Positions 10,197 through 21,831 of a DNA stretch of 25,897 nucleotides are shown piece after piece. Made by a program: the position numbers and the translations under genes. Position 1 is the stretch's first letter. Each line of letters begins with the position of its first letter. The stretch lies in the NCBI GenBank assembly GCA_034696485.1, contig JAQIWT010000256.1, positions 1 to 25,897 of the forward strand, written 5' to 3'. Origin of the DNA: Isohypsibius dastychi (taxonomy: Eukaryota > Tardigrada > Eutardigrada > Parachela > Isohypsibiidae). The notes below the pieces were generated by a model that saw only the letters and a list, made by a program, of their open reading frames with translations, searched no databases and had not been told where the DNA came from.

Positions 10197-11671
10197 ATTT
10201 TATAGTGTTCTAGTCCGCTTTCTTGCCGACCGCGTACAAATACAGTTCCTCTTATTGTTTTACTAGTTGTTTTTCCTCTTAGTGTCAATGGCGAATTGTT
10301 TCCATGTTTTTGTTATTTTAGCTTACGGTATTAATGTTTCTTTGTTATTGAATGCAAATTGATGATTCAAGCTGAAAAAAAGCTGATGACGCGGTGCTCG
10401 AAGTTTGTTCCCTGTTTTTTCAAATTTAAATCCAGAGAAAAGAATTAATCGTTAATCATAGATTACTCAGATATTTACCAAGACGTTTTAATTTAGCGTG
10501 TTAAACCGTCAGATCTGGACATTCATCCCCAAATGATTTCCATTAATAACCGGAATGATGTGAATCTGTCAAAATTTTCGCTTCGGTCATCCATTTTCTT
10601 GACAAGCATAATCTGCTAGCTAACTAGCATTTTTTTGGTCGATTGTAATTTAACCGGCACATCCTGTCGTTCTTCTGGTTTAACAGCAGCTCGTGAGACC
10701 CGCCTTTTTTCAGACCTCGTATGCTGGGGGCTCATTGCTATTCAGCAAGCTTATCCTATCATATCGATACTCCTCGAGAGGACTAATCTTAAAATACAGA
10801 AAAGCGATCCTTGAATAGGTTTACTTAATCTCGTGTTCTTCCTTCTTTCCGACGTCGCCGCGAACTGTTTGCGCCCGCCTTCCGGTGCTTTCTGTAGGAT
10901 GATCTCTGAGGCAGACTGTTGAAATCGCGCGCACTTGACTGAGGCGTTTAATTATAGCCGCAAAAACATTTTCCTCTTGGAGTAAAGATTATTCATCCGT
11001 CGCAGAAACTGCTTCCATCCAATATCATTGAGGATATCTTTCACTTCCGGCACGAGCTTTTTTATTAATTTATTGCTAGCCCGACTTCCCCTTTGGACGG
11101 AGATTGCCTATTAGACTTCACCTAGGCGTACCCCTTGTGCTCTATCAATATATACAGAGCAACTCCATCCGGGTTTATTGGCAGTGTATTATGCAGATTT
11201 GTTTATGTTGGCATTGTTGACGATTGGATTCTTTAGAATTCCGTGCGGCTTTTTGCCGATTCAGTTACTGCGGCACATGTTGGGGATTTACGTTGCAGTA
11301 GGGCCCATTGAATTTGGAGTCTTAATGGCCTACTAAACTGAACTAAACTGTTTTATCCATTGAGGCGGAAATTTAGTTAACAAGGGAAAATTCATTGACG
11401 CGAAGCCAGTGCGTCAATTGGCGAGTGGCAACTTCAACCTGCTGCAATCCACTTATTATCCAACTGTACTTGCGCAAGAGGATAGTTTTGGAATTCGACT
11501 AATTATTGCCGGTTGTTGTCCAGTCTGTCTGAATATCACGAATGATTAAGCGCTGTGGAAAAAAGTTATTCTGTACGATGTTCCGACTCTGTTTTCGGAT
11601 TGACTGCGAGAAGCTGATATAATATAACAACGGAAGTTACTCAGGGACTTTGACCACTTCAGATCTCGGAA
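10197..11671. other. Intergenic region, no gene seen
   Basis: About 1.5 kb between the RAD54L2 stop and the DAGL start codon. I see no conserved coding segment on either strand, no tRNA-like B box and no long repeat. It should contain the RAD54L2 3' UTR and the DAGL promoter and 5' UTR. A near-duplicated ACTGAACTAAACTG stretch occurs near 11335-11350. Confidence 0.5.
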
Positions 11672-14600
11672 ATGCCAGGTTTGGTATTATTTCGACGACG
11701 ATGTAAGTTTATTCCGGAAAACCTGATGACAGAAAATAACTTTCTTTTTTTACAGGGGCCATCGGTGCGGTGAGTGCTTTTAATCACTCTGATTTTTTTG
11801 GTGGATCACATTTTCTTAAATTTGAAGAAACGAAATATTTCAGAATATTTGTTGGGTTTTTTAATGGAAATTATGAAGTGCAGCGTGGCACAAATTTTCG
11901 AAGTTGTAACAGCTCTTGGCGCCGATTCATTCTTACAAAGTCTGGTTTGGATTTTGGCTTCTGAGAAAATAATCGGTTTAATTAGATTGATAACCAGTTC
12001 ACGTTTTATCGAAAGTATAGATACATGGAAATACAGTATGCATTGAGGCGTTTTGTGATTCATGAGGAATTATGGCACTTGACGTCAAAAACCCTTAGAA
12101 ATAAGGTAATACCAGGTTTTCTTTTCAGGACGACTTGGTGATTCCTTGTATCTTCCTCGCGGGGACACACGCAGTCTGGTAGGTCACTTTTGTTTTTGTT
12201 TTAACAATCAATGTAAATCAGATATAAATAATATTGATTTAATTTCGACATGATCTTCCAAACCAGAATTCTTCCAGCGTCACGCGAAAAAAATCAAATT
12301 ATGTCAGATTTTTGGATAATGAGGATAACCTGGAAGAAGATCAACAAAATAATTTTTGAGTTACAGATAATTGTTGTCTGTTTTTCTCCGTTATTTACGT
12401 GATTTACCGGGTTGCAGGATAGGGTGACATCAAGTTTTGGAGTAAAAGCTAATCCTGGTGTTTTGCGGTCAAGCGATGGATATGTAGCATTATAGCTCGA
12501 CGTTATTGAACATTGATTTTTAAATAAGACACATGGAGGATTCATTGATGAGTGACATGGATACCAAGTTTAAGTGGATTTGAGTTTCTTTGCAAGTCTG
12601 GTAGTCCGTATTCCTTTGCTTAAGAAAAGATCGAATTTCATGGTGTATAGAAAAGCTTGGACAATTTGTGAGTGCATGGTTTTCTTAATTAAATTGCCCG
12701 CAAAACGTGGACACTCGAATCAAAAGTTTCTGGAAATGTCCTGGGTTAATATAGTTCTTCCGGACACATATTTACGAAGATAAATAACAGAATGAAAAAG
12801 GAGCATCAAGAAAAACACTTTCAACAAATTGCCAGGCCAAATAACCCCACTAATGGATACTTAATGCCAAGTTGAGGAAGAACATTATCCCGGCAGTGGC
12901 ATCTCTGTTTAATAATCAGCGCTCTTCACCCCAACAATCAGCTTGCTGCGTACTGAATAACGTTTTTTCCCGATTTAAATGAGATTATTATTATGAACCA
13001 AGTACCCAACTGCGTGTTTTTAGTTCACGTTAACCATGACCTTTTGTATTTTTGGATCAGTCATAACTGTAAATGCGTTTTTATTCTATAGCTTGCCCTA
13101 TTGTGGCTCCATTAACAAAAGAAGGCGCTGGGTTAACGAATCTTTGTGGTACCCGAGGGAAATTTCTTCTGCTGGTACCTTTTGTTAATTTTAGGGTATA
13201 ATCATTTTAGTATGAATGCGTTTTACGTCTTTTCCTAAACATCGGGTCGAGAGTTATTTTTGTTGGCGCTTGGATTAGGATGTCGTGCCACTTAAATAGT
13301 GGTTTGATTACTTTGTTTGATTAAATTTTTCAGGGCAGTGTTGGAGTTGTTGGCTTTTCTGGAAGTGCAACATTCTGGAATCCAGGACGAATGTAATCAG
13401 TTGCTGCAGATTTACTCCATTGGTTATTGCGCAATGATTTGTTTGGCGGTTATTCTGGAGGCTTGTGTGGGATGGATTTCGACACATGGTTCGATAATGG
13501 ACACTGCTGCCAGGAAAAGCGTCCAGCCTTTTTTGTATGCTCGATGTGGTATGTAGGATTAGGGAAGCTGTTATTAATTTATCATCGCAGATTGTAAAAT
13601 TTGAAATTAATTTAAATATGATGTCATGAAAAATATACAATATTTAATTAAAATTCGTTTGAATGTCATTGTCACCTATTTAAAATAATGTTTCCAATAC
13701 GATGATACTTATTTTACGTTACTAAATCATGAGCACGATGTGGTCACTTTTTTGATTTTCAACTAGAAATTAACGCCGACATGCTCAGTTTTATGGCGCA
13801 TTGATCAGTGAACATACAATCAATTTGACGGCTGGATTGTGGATATATTTTATTGCTCAAAGACTTGTTTTTACAGCTTTGTTTTTCATGGAGTGCGTGT
13901 GGATGGTGCTCGGCTGCATAGTATTAGGGAAATGCTATCCGGAATTCCCACTGATTTTTTCAATGGCCGTGTTGTTAGGTGAGCATTGTGCCGGATTTCG
14001 CAGATTTGTTTGTAAAATCGTCTTTCTTCGCAGGCACGATCATTTTCAATTCTTGTATGCTTCTGATAATCATTTTCGGTGTCTACCTGTCGTATGACCT
14101 TGGAGGCGGAAAATGGTTGAAGCTCCGGAAGTACGTTATCCATGTTGTTTTTCCACGATAATGAAAACAGAGATCAACTGATCTTAATATTTGATTAGAT
14201 ACGAAGCCAACGTTCAATCGACTGGCTCAAAACTTCATCACCACGTAAGATTATTATTACTAACAGGCTGGGGTTTCCATATACCATATGAGCTTAATTT
14301 TCGTAGCACGGAAGTAATCACCGTAACTGGCGGACGAGGTACGAATAATATCAGTCATTTTTGTAAAAAATTGTATTTGACATATTTTTTATATTTTTTC
14401 AGGAAAGCTGTCCGAGCATATCAAACAAGCTGGGATAGGAGATGTCAACTATTATTCTGTTGTCTCAGTACGGGCCAAAGGGTGGGTGAGTGGCTTTTTC
14501 GGGAACGTGAACAAAACTCAACATTTTTTTCTTTATTCCCAGACCAGCCTTGGAGAAATTGCTCAACTGTTATCAGATTTTTTTCGTGATTTGGATCTTG

Positions 14601-17600
14601 TTCCGACGGATATCGTCGCGGGACTTATTCTTCTCCGTCGTTATCAAAAGCTTCGCCGGCATGCCTTACTTGCTCAAGTGAGGCTTTTGTGTCTTTTTAA
14701 CTGGAATAAATTAGAACTTTCGTATTGATATTCAGCATTACAACAGCACTTATCAGTTACTTTCTGGAGCTCCGATAACCGAGGACACTAAGTTTTTAAA
14801 CTTCACTGAGCCGGTAAAATTACTTGCAACTTCCATATTGAAATCACTTCGTTTACGGTCGACTTCCCTCATTCAGGCTGTCCTCACGGAATATAAACAG
14901 CTACTCCGATATATGCGCTTCAGTCTTGCGGGTGAATATTTTATAAATTATACTAAAATATAGATTTGCTAAATAAGTAAATTCTAGTTTGACGTGACCT
15001 TTGGATTTTTTCCTCTGAAATCAATATCGGTGTCATACAGAGTGCTTTTATTCAGAAAACTTATTATTTATTAATGTTTATAAGTTACCAATTTTGCAAT
15101 CCTGCTTTACGAAGTGTCGCTATTTTTTAGTGTTTCAAGTGGTGAATTTTTTTCAGTGTATGGATGGCCCATGTACGTTTGTCGCGGGAACATCTGTTGC
15201 AAATTGACTGACGTTATTCCCGGCCTCCGATGTTTTTGTTGTTTTTGGCTTCCACAAAGGGTACCTGGTCTGGATGACGTCATGGACGACAATTGTTGTG
15301 CCTGTAATTCATCAGCAATGTGGGCTGTGATGGTAATTGACAGTACAATGTGCAACAATATTCTCAAAATTAATTTCGCTGATCGCGGATGGACAATCTG
15401 ATTATTACAGGAATCAGTTGTGGAAGACGATTCCATTCAATTTGTTCACGCGTCATACACCGGTAAGGTCGATTCAATTTCCAAATGTACGTACATTTGC
15501 AAATTGAATGTTGTTTCAGGTGGCGTTGGTATAACGCCCTATTTTCTGGCGCTGGATCATTTGGAGAAAAAAATTGTGGTCACGATTAGAGGAACGCTTT
15601 CAATGAAGGACATTGTCACGGACTTGAATGCCGATGCCGAGTTCATCCCAGTTGTTCCGCTACAGACCAACCCTCCTTTTTTGGCACACAAAGTAAAAAC
15701 ACGCACGCGATAAATAATTGGTTTCCGTCGGTGACCTCTTCCAGTTCATCGACGTTGGAAAGCATAACAACATCACATGTCTAACCAAAACTTTCTGTCA
15801 TTTAGGGAATGATCATAGCCGCGGAATATGTGAAGAAAAAACTGATCGAAGAAGGGAGGTTGAAACAAATGCTGGATATCGCTAAAGTAATTATTCAAAA
15901 ATGACCGACATCATTTTTCACGTGCAATTTTTATAGACACGATCAGGAAAAAGTTATGACCTTTTACTGGTTGGACATTCTCTCGGCGGGGGAACAGCTG
16001 CCATATTGGCGCTGATGCTTAAAAACGATTTTCCCAGTCTGAAGTGCATATGTTTTAGTCCTCCCGGTGGACTGATGAAGTAAGACCGGAAACTCCCTGA
16101 ATGAAATTCCAAATCTACACAATGAATCTTTTAGCGGTCCGGCTGCAGACTATTCCAAGTCTTTCATTACGACTTGTAAGCTTTTCCAATCTACTGACGA
16201 TGTTAGTTTGTCCAGGTGGAATTTGGTGTTCTAGGTCTCTTGGGAAAAGACATGGTTGCCAGATTAGGGTGAGACCTTGAAATTCCGCTGACGACATCCA
16301 GTTCAGGGAATCCTTTCAATTCCGGTTTATTAAACAGGTTACATCAGCTGGAAGCCATGCGATCAGATTTGCTCAATGTGATCCAAAGAAGCACCTGCCC
16401 CAAGGTGAAATCGCGTTTTTCCAAAGATGTTACAATGGATAAATGTCTTTTATTCCGCAGTGGATTATCTTGGGGAAAGGTCTGTCAGGTTGCTGTTCCA
16501 AAGCTCATGTGACCGATCCAGCCTTGAGAAGCTATGCGGAGGAGCAAGCTGTTAATTTCAATGGAGGAAAGAAAGTGGTGTCTCCTTACATGACCACTCA
16601 TCCGCCAATGTATTTACCTGGAAAGATAATTCATATTGTCCGACGTTATCCCAGCAGCAAAAAGTAAAACGACACTGATCTTATGCGTGCTTGTTTCTAA
16701 TTGTTTTTAAATTAACAGATTGATCAGGAGTACTTCGCGGTAAATTTTTATTTGGTGAGTTTTTATTCGAAAATAATCATTCATTTTCTTCAACTTGATG
16801 CAGATTCGGCTGTAAAAAATCAGCAAGAAGAGGAGAGCCCGTTTATCAAGCGATAGAAGCTGAAAGAGATAGCTTCTATGAACTCACCCTGTCTCCTTCG
16901 ATGGTTGATGATCACATGCCAGGTATATTTTTTTAGAATCCAGGAACACAGTTTTCTAAGTTTAATTATTAAACCACATTTTGTTCACCTAGATACGCTG
17001 CTATCAGCAATGGAGAAGGTGAGTAAAATAGTTCTCGAAAAATGGTGACCTTTAATGCAGTCTCTTGCTGTTGATTCGAAGGTTTTGGAACATATCGCTC
17101 CAGCTAAACCACGTCGGCTGCATAGTACCACATCAACTTCCGACTCTGCACCGGAGAACTCATTCGAACTGAGCAACACCTCCTGGACCGGAAGTGATAG
17201 CGCATTTCACACTGACCAGCCACGACTGGGAAATTCTTCCGTAGCCTACACGTGAGCCTTCATTCTAGTTTATATTTTCGTAATATTTTCAAACCCGTCC
17301 ACCTTCCAGATCTGATCTCAACCTCCCTTACGCTGACTTGAAAGGACTGAACTCTCCAGACAATTTACTTTCGCCTTCGTACGAATCGCGTTCTCCCGCA
17401 ATTCCAAGCGATTGTGATAGTCGGTCTACAACTCCCCAAGTGCGGATTTATACATGTCTGGTTGACGAAGGGACATCATCCTACAAGCTGGACGCCACCC
17501 CAATGTCAGAAACTTCAAGTAATGAGAATTTTCTGGAGGTGGATATTCACGAAGATCGCCAGAATGGAGGGAGACCTCATGAAAGCGAAAGATCGAATGT

Positions 17601-17970
17601 CGTAAAAGCCAAAAGTTTGAACGAGTTAGTTTCACCAAAGATTGCCCGTAAATCGAGAAGTCATGATAATCCTAAGCTTTGTCCGGAAAAACGAAAGGGC
17701 GAACGAAGTTCTTCGAGATCTTCCAAGCTGCAAATCCCGAATCAATCAGATTTTTACAACCCGGTCAACAAAAAGAAATTCGCCTCGCATGAAACGTTGG
17801 TTGTGAACAACGGAAAGCTTGGTGCTCACATCCATGTGAAAAGGTCATCGATTGAATCGTCCGAAGATGGTTTTGATTTGAATGAATCTCTGCCGGCTAA
17901 ACGGCCTGTTGATGGGAGTTTTTCCAGTTTGCCGGATAAAACACAGTACGGAACAATATGCTATGTCTAA
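11672..17970 (+). CDS. DAGLA: sn-1-specific diacylglycerol lipase, alpha type, 26 coding exons
   Basis: Plasma-membrane serine lipase that converts diacylglycerol to 2-arachidonoylglycerol. Exons: 11672-11702, 11756-11769, 12129-12178, 13334-13548, 13877-13978, 14034-14130, 14199-14244, 14307-14338, 14403-14481, 14543-14677, 14736-14813, 14877-14931, 15157-15332, 15411-15462, 15520-15692, 15806-15886, 15937-16079, 16135-16175, 16235-16268, 16338-16404, 16461-16663, 16719-16739, 16804-16922, 16993-17018, 17061-17251, 17310-17970; 973 aa (human DAGL-alpha 1042). [11 protein letters not shown] matches the DAGL start. Four hydrophobic segments lie within residues 18-160. These are followed by [22 protein letters not shown], a Cys-rich DDNCCACN and the lipase core. 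The catalytic triad is Ser487 (GHSLGGG), Asp539 ([11 protein letters not shown]) and His625 (KIIHIV). A Ser-rich tail of over 250 residues supports the alpha rather than the beta type (orthologue of Drosophila inaE). The small exons are the least certain. Confidence 0.95.
12179..13333 (+). other. Long third intron of DAGLA
   Basis: This 1155-nt intron (donor TCTG|GTAGGTC, acceptor TTTTTCAG|GGCAGTG) is roughly twenty times the window's usual intron length. The join restores [13 protein letters not shown] in the first membrane segment. I see no conserved coding segment inside it. It is AT-rich, and short open frames such as 12574-12783 match nothing I recognise. Confidence 0.7.
16719..16739 (+). 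other. Candidate 21-nt cassette microexon of DAGLA
   Basis: ATTAACAG| precedes and |GTAAAT follows this 21-nt segment, encoding about LIRSTSR. It enters and leaves in the same phase, so exon 16461-16663 can also join directly to 16804 in frame. Including it splits a 140-nt interval into introns of 55 and 64 nt, sizes typical of this locus. Confidence 0.5.
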
Positions 17971-18473
17971 AAAATCCATATGCTGATTTTTTTGCCAACG
18001 AACATGCAGTGAATGCATGCCTACCCTTCAAAAATAATGACAATTTCTGTGATAGAGCGTTTTTTTGCGTCAAATTGGGCGCAATTTTGCTACTGCTTTT
18101 TATCTCTGGGAGATTGTTTCACTGATAAACACTTGTTCGTTTGCCGTTTTCTCGGTGGTATTGATCTGGTCAACAACGATAAATTAATTATTACTGTAGA
18201 CCGGCGTTCGGGAAGATTTATGGGATGCCGGGTGACCAGTCCAGCCCTATTGTCAGCCTTAATCAATAAACCAATCAATAAAAGCTGAGCCGGTCTGCTG
18301 TCTGAAGCGTAGCTCATCTGAAACCCCGCCTGCGCGTGTTCTATTTGTTTTGCAATCTTCGAGTGTCCATTTATTCGCTGACGAACGAACGAGTGACTGC
18401 ATTTCCAGCTTACGCATTGGATTGCTTGTTATTTCAACTTCAGTGCAGAATTATCTCTTTCCCAAAGCCGTCC
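17971..18473. promoter_or_regulatory. DAGLA 3' UTR and short NSUN2 upstream region
   Basis: The first 300 nt are probably the DAGLA 3' UTR, ending with two poly(A) signals near 18265-18282. Only about 190 nt then remain before the NSUN2 ATG. That interval holds an acceptor-like TTATTTCAACTTCAG ending at 18443, which could end a 5' UTR intron or be a trans-splice site. No other gene is seen. Confidence 0.5.
18265..18282 (+). terminator. Tandem poly(A) signals of DAGLA
   Basis: AATAAA occurs at 18265-18270 and 18277-18282, each within one copy of a 12-nt direct repeat (AATCAATAAACC then AATCAATAAAAG, 18261-18284). Confidence 0.7.
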
Positions 18474-21035
18474 ATGGAAGCTGATCCAACGCAGCATCCT
18501 GCAATGGACGTCGCAAGCTTGAACCTTGAAACTTCTAACAGCGAAACTGCGCTTATTCCACCGCATGTGAAACGTCCTGTGGCTGAGGATGGGGCCGATG
18601 ACTCGAAGCCGGAAGCAGATGCTGAGCACGGGTTTGGACCAGAACTGTATGACTTATCAGGGAAGCGTCGTCGACGAGAGAACCATCGAGAGAGAAGAGG
18701 ACGAAAAAGAACGGAGAACTCGCAGCGACCAAAAGTTCCTCAAATTGATGATCGTGATCGGGATAATTATCAGCCGATCAATAAAGACAATCCTCGAATC
18801 CGGAAATATGTTAAATCATTGGGATTGGTTCCGGATGAGGAATGGGATTTATTCTGGGAAACGCTTCAGGTATAATTCATATTTTCTTATTTTGCAGAAT
18901 TGCATCGGATTTTTTTTCTTCTGTGCAGGAACCATTGCCGTCTTCTTTCCGGGTGACAGGATTCCGAAGGGACTGTGAGGCGCTAAAAAAGGTTATTGAA
19001 GTCCATTTCATTGCCGAACTTCCGGAAGAAACGGCAAAGCTCTGCCAACAGATCGCTTGGTATCCTGAAAAACTTGCGTGGCAGATTAACATGCATCGTC
19101 GTCATATGCGGCGAAATGATGAGCTGAAACCGCTCAGAGAATTCATCATTAATGAAACTGCCAGTGGGAATATCAGTCGGCAAGAAACTGTCAGCATGCT
19201 GCCTCCAGTGCTTCTCAACGTGAAACCTGGAATGAAAGGTACACAATTCGTTATTGTGAAATCTTCTGCGATACTAATCATCTTTATTCTGTGAAGTTTT
19301 GGATATGTGTGCAGCTCCAGGTAGTAAAACTGCCCAGATAGTAGATATGATCCAAGGAGATCTTCGGATCGATGGTGAAGACGAAGGTAAATTACCGAAC
19401 CCAAAATGTTAAAATGATCTGGAAGTTTCCTCATCTCGAATTTTTCGCGAATTTTTCAGTCGCCCCAACTCCAAATTTGATGGAAACCAGCAACGAAAAA
19501 GGTAGGGTAGTTGAACGAATACATTATTTGGCGAGATTTGGAATTTGTATCTGTCAAAAGAAGTTATTCTGAACTTTTTTCTTTTAGGAAATCCGGTTTT
19601 CCCTGATGGATTAGTTGTTGCGAATGATTCCGAATACAGAAGGTGTCAGCTTCTGACACATCAGATCAAACGTCTCCAGTCTCCATGCGTTGTAGTCACA
19701 AATCACGATGCCACTTGCATGCCGAATATCCTCAGCGGACCGGAAGAAACCCCCATCGCATTCGATCGAGTTTTGTGCGACGTGCCCTGTAGCGGAGACG
19801 GAACAATCAGGAAGAATCTTGATCTCTGGAAGACATTTCATCCTAACCAGGCAATATCCTTGCATCCGATTCAATATCGCATCATAAAACGAGGACTGGA
19901 AATGTTGGCTGTTGGTGGCCGTTTGGTTTATTCGACTTGCTCGATGAATCCAGTAGAGAACGAAGCAGTACTCTGCAGGATCCTCAACGAAACCGATGCA
20001 TCAGTTGAGCTAGTCGACTGCAGCCAGCGACTTCCAGAATTGAAACGATTACCAGGAATGAAGTCGTGGAAAGTCATGTCGGGAAATGATGAAATCTACG
20101 AAAAACACGCTGATGTCCCGGAGAATTTAAAGATGAAAATTCGGATGGAGTTGTTCCCGCCGCCAAATGTGGAATCGTTGAATCTTGACCGATGCATCCG
20201 GATTATGCCGCATTTCCAGAATACCGGCGGATTTTTTGTCGCTGTTCTGGAGAAAAAATCGTCGCTACCTTGGCAAAAATATGCACCTCTGAGCCAGGTT
20301 AGTTTCGATTCAGTAACATGTTCTCCCGGAAGCTGGATTTTTTGGTTGCAGGTGCGAGTGAAGTCTCAGCGATTATTCGAGGATGAGCCACTTGTTCCTT
20401 TCTTGGAGAACGACCCAGTCAACTGGGAACTCGTGAAGAACTTTTTTAGCATTCATCCTTCATTTCCGGCAGATCAGCTGTTTATCCGAAAAAATGACCA
20501 AGAGAAGAGCCGTCATATTTATTCCGTGTCGAAGGTCGTCAAAGACGTTTTGCAGTTGAATAGTGATCGACTTCGCATTGTTAACGCCGGAGTTCGGATT
20601 CTTACCAGGTTGGGGGTTCATGAAAGCACCTGCCCATATCGGTTGTCTCAGGAAGGACTGCAAGTCTGGATGGACTTTTTGACTGTGCCGAAAATTACTA
20701 TGACCAAGGAGGAACTCGGCGTAATGTTCGCGAAAGATTTTATTGAATTCACTAAGTTGAACCCGGAAGTGGCGAAGGAAATTGAGAGTGTCCCAGTTGG
20801 GAGCGTCATTGTTCGGTATGCGAAACCGGGAGGATTGATATTTGACTTGGCTGCATGGCGAGCTGCTACGACGATTCGCTGTTATGTCGCAAAGGAGGAA
20901 AGAGGTGCGAGATTACTGCTCGGTATTTCGAAGATGAATGTACGAGTAATTTTGCCTTTTTGTTGTACAGGACATTACATGCGTCTGCTACAAATGGAGA
21001 ATGCTCCTCCACGTCCTCCTGGAAACTTAATTTAA
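18474..21035 (+). CDS. NSUN2: NSUN2 RNA (cytosine-5) methyltransferase, seven exons
   Basis: Nuclear/nucleolar SAM-dependent enzyme that makes m5C in tRNAs (variable loop and anticodon region) and in other RNAs. Exons: 18474-18869, 18929-19238, 19297-19386, 19460-19501, 19588-20297, 20352-20904, 20971-21035; 721 aa (human 767). The N-terminus has an Arg/Lys-rich stretch (KRRRRENHRERRGRKR) resembling a nuclear localisation signal. REPLPSSFRVTG-like and SWYPEELAW-like segments (here QEPLPSSFRVTG and AWYPEKLAW) and GNISRQETVSMLPP follow. The Rossmann motif is LDMCAAPGSKT (from 237), then VANDSEYRRC. The two catalytic cysteines are Cys347 (DVPCSGDGT) and Cys397 (YSTCS). HFQNTGGFFVAVL and the C-terminal EEGL/VAKEERGHYMRL region complete the match. 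Start: ATG with G at +4 (GTCCATGG), the first in frame after the likely leader. Two introns (20298-20351 and 20905-20970) are multiples of three without stops, so a naive ORF reads through them. Confidence 0.97.
19460..19501 (+). other. Symmetric 42-nt exon of NSUN2, possible cassette
   Basis: This exon adds 14 residues (about VAPTPNLMETSNEK) between the SAM-binding helix and the conserved PDGLVVAND strand. It is flanked by phase-1 introns on both sides, so skipping keeps the frame (GAA G|GA AAT). As I recall human NSUN2, it has no equivalent insertion at this point. Confidence 0.6.
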
Positions 21036-21129
21036 TCATCGTTATGTGCTTCGTGAACTCGAACATCACAAAGCCGCTTATATGTAACAGCGGACTGAAG
21101 ACGTTTTTCGAGTTATAAAATTGGTTGAA

Positions 21130-21135
21130 AATAAA
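21130..21135 (+). terminator. poly(A) signal of NSUN2
   Basis: AATAAA lies 95 nt after the NSUN2 stop codon, followed by a T-rich stretch (GTGTTCTAGTTTGCTTGG) that fits a downstream element. Confidence 0.7.
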
Positions 21136-21390
21136 AGTGTTCTAGTTTGCTTGGACCTTTGCGTTATTGTTTTCTAAATAAGATTATGGACACAGTTCCG
21201 GCACCTCATGGTTCACTCTCTCTCATCATGCACAAATCGCCGGCCTTTTAAGAACATTTGGATTGAACAGAAGGACAGAAAATTGTAGAGTATCTTTTTA
21301 AAGAAGTTGACTTCTTCCCGAGCGAGCAGGCCATGTGATACCCGCTTGCCCACTGCCCAGGGCATGAGTTATGCGCTTCCGCTGACAGCA

Positions 21391-21550
21391 ATAATTGGGA
21401 GGACGCGATTTTGAGGGTTCGCAAAGTGGAGGTTTGAGGTGTAGGTTGGATTAAGCTTTTTTCTGTCTGGAGCCAGTCTTAAATTCTTAAATCAACTCAC
21501 ACTTCCAACCTCCACTTTGAAGTCACGCAAAATCGCGTCCTCCCAAATAG
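21391..21550. repeat. Imperfect inverted repeat, 65-nt arms, 30-nt loop
   Basis: The left arm is 21391-21455 and the right arm 21486-21550. Aligned by hand, the left arm and the reverse complement of the right match at 51 of 65 positions. A perfect core contains TTGGGAGGACGCGATTTTG, and another contains CAAAGTGGAGGTT. No coding sequence lies inside. It could be a small non-autonomous transposon (MITE-like) remnant or a hairpin-forming transcript. I see no clear target-site duplication. Confidence 0.75.
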
Positions 21551-21831
21551 CGGCAGCTGTCCACTATTCGTAAGACGATGTTCTGGTACAAAGGCGTGAA
21601 TACAGTACAACTACGAACTACGACCTCACAATTTTTAGAAAAAGATCCACTTCTGAACAATATTTGGTTCGTCAAAATTCCTCGTAAGCCTTGTACCCGC
21701 AAAGCAAAACACAAGCTTATCTAACTAAACGTTGTTTCACTCTAATTTGCTTCGGTGATCTTTGGTCCACCCAGGGTTTTGCAGTGTAATGCAATGCAAG
21801 CTACCTGGAGCCAGCTAACCGCATCTGAATT

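Noticed and set aside
10197-11671. Search for a tRNA or other small RNA gene in the largest spacer.
   Set aside because: No B-box-like GGTTCGANTCC, cloverleaf arms or poly-T terminator arrangement found by eye.
12574-12783. Open frame inside the long DAGLA intron.
   Set aside because: No family resemblance, and DAGLA exons join cleanly in phase across it.
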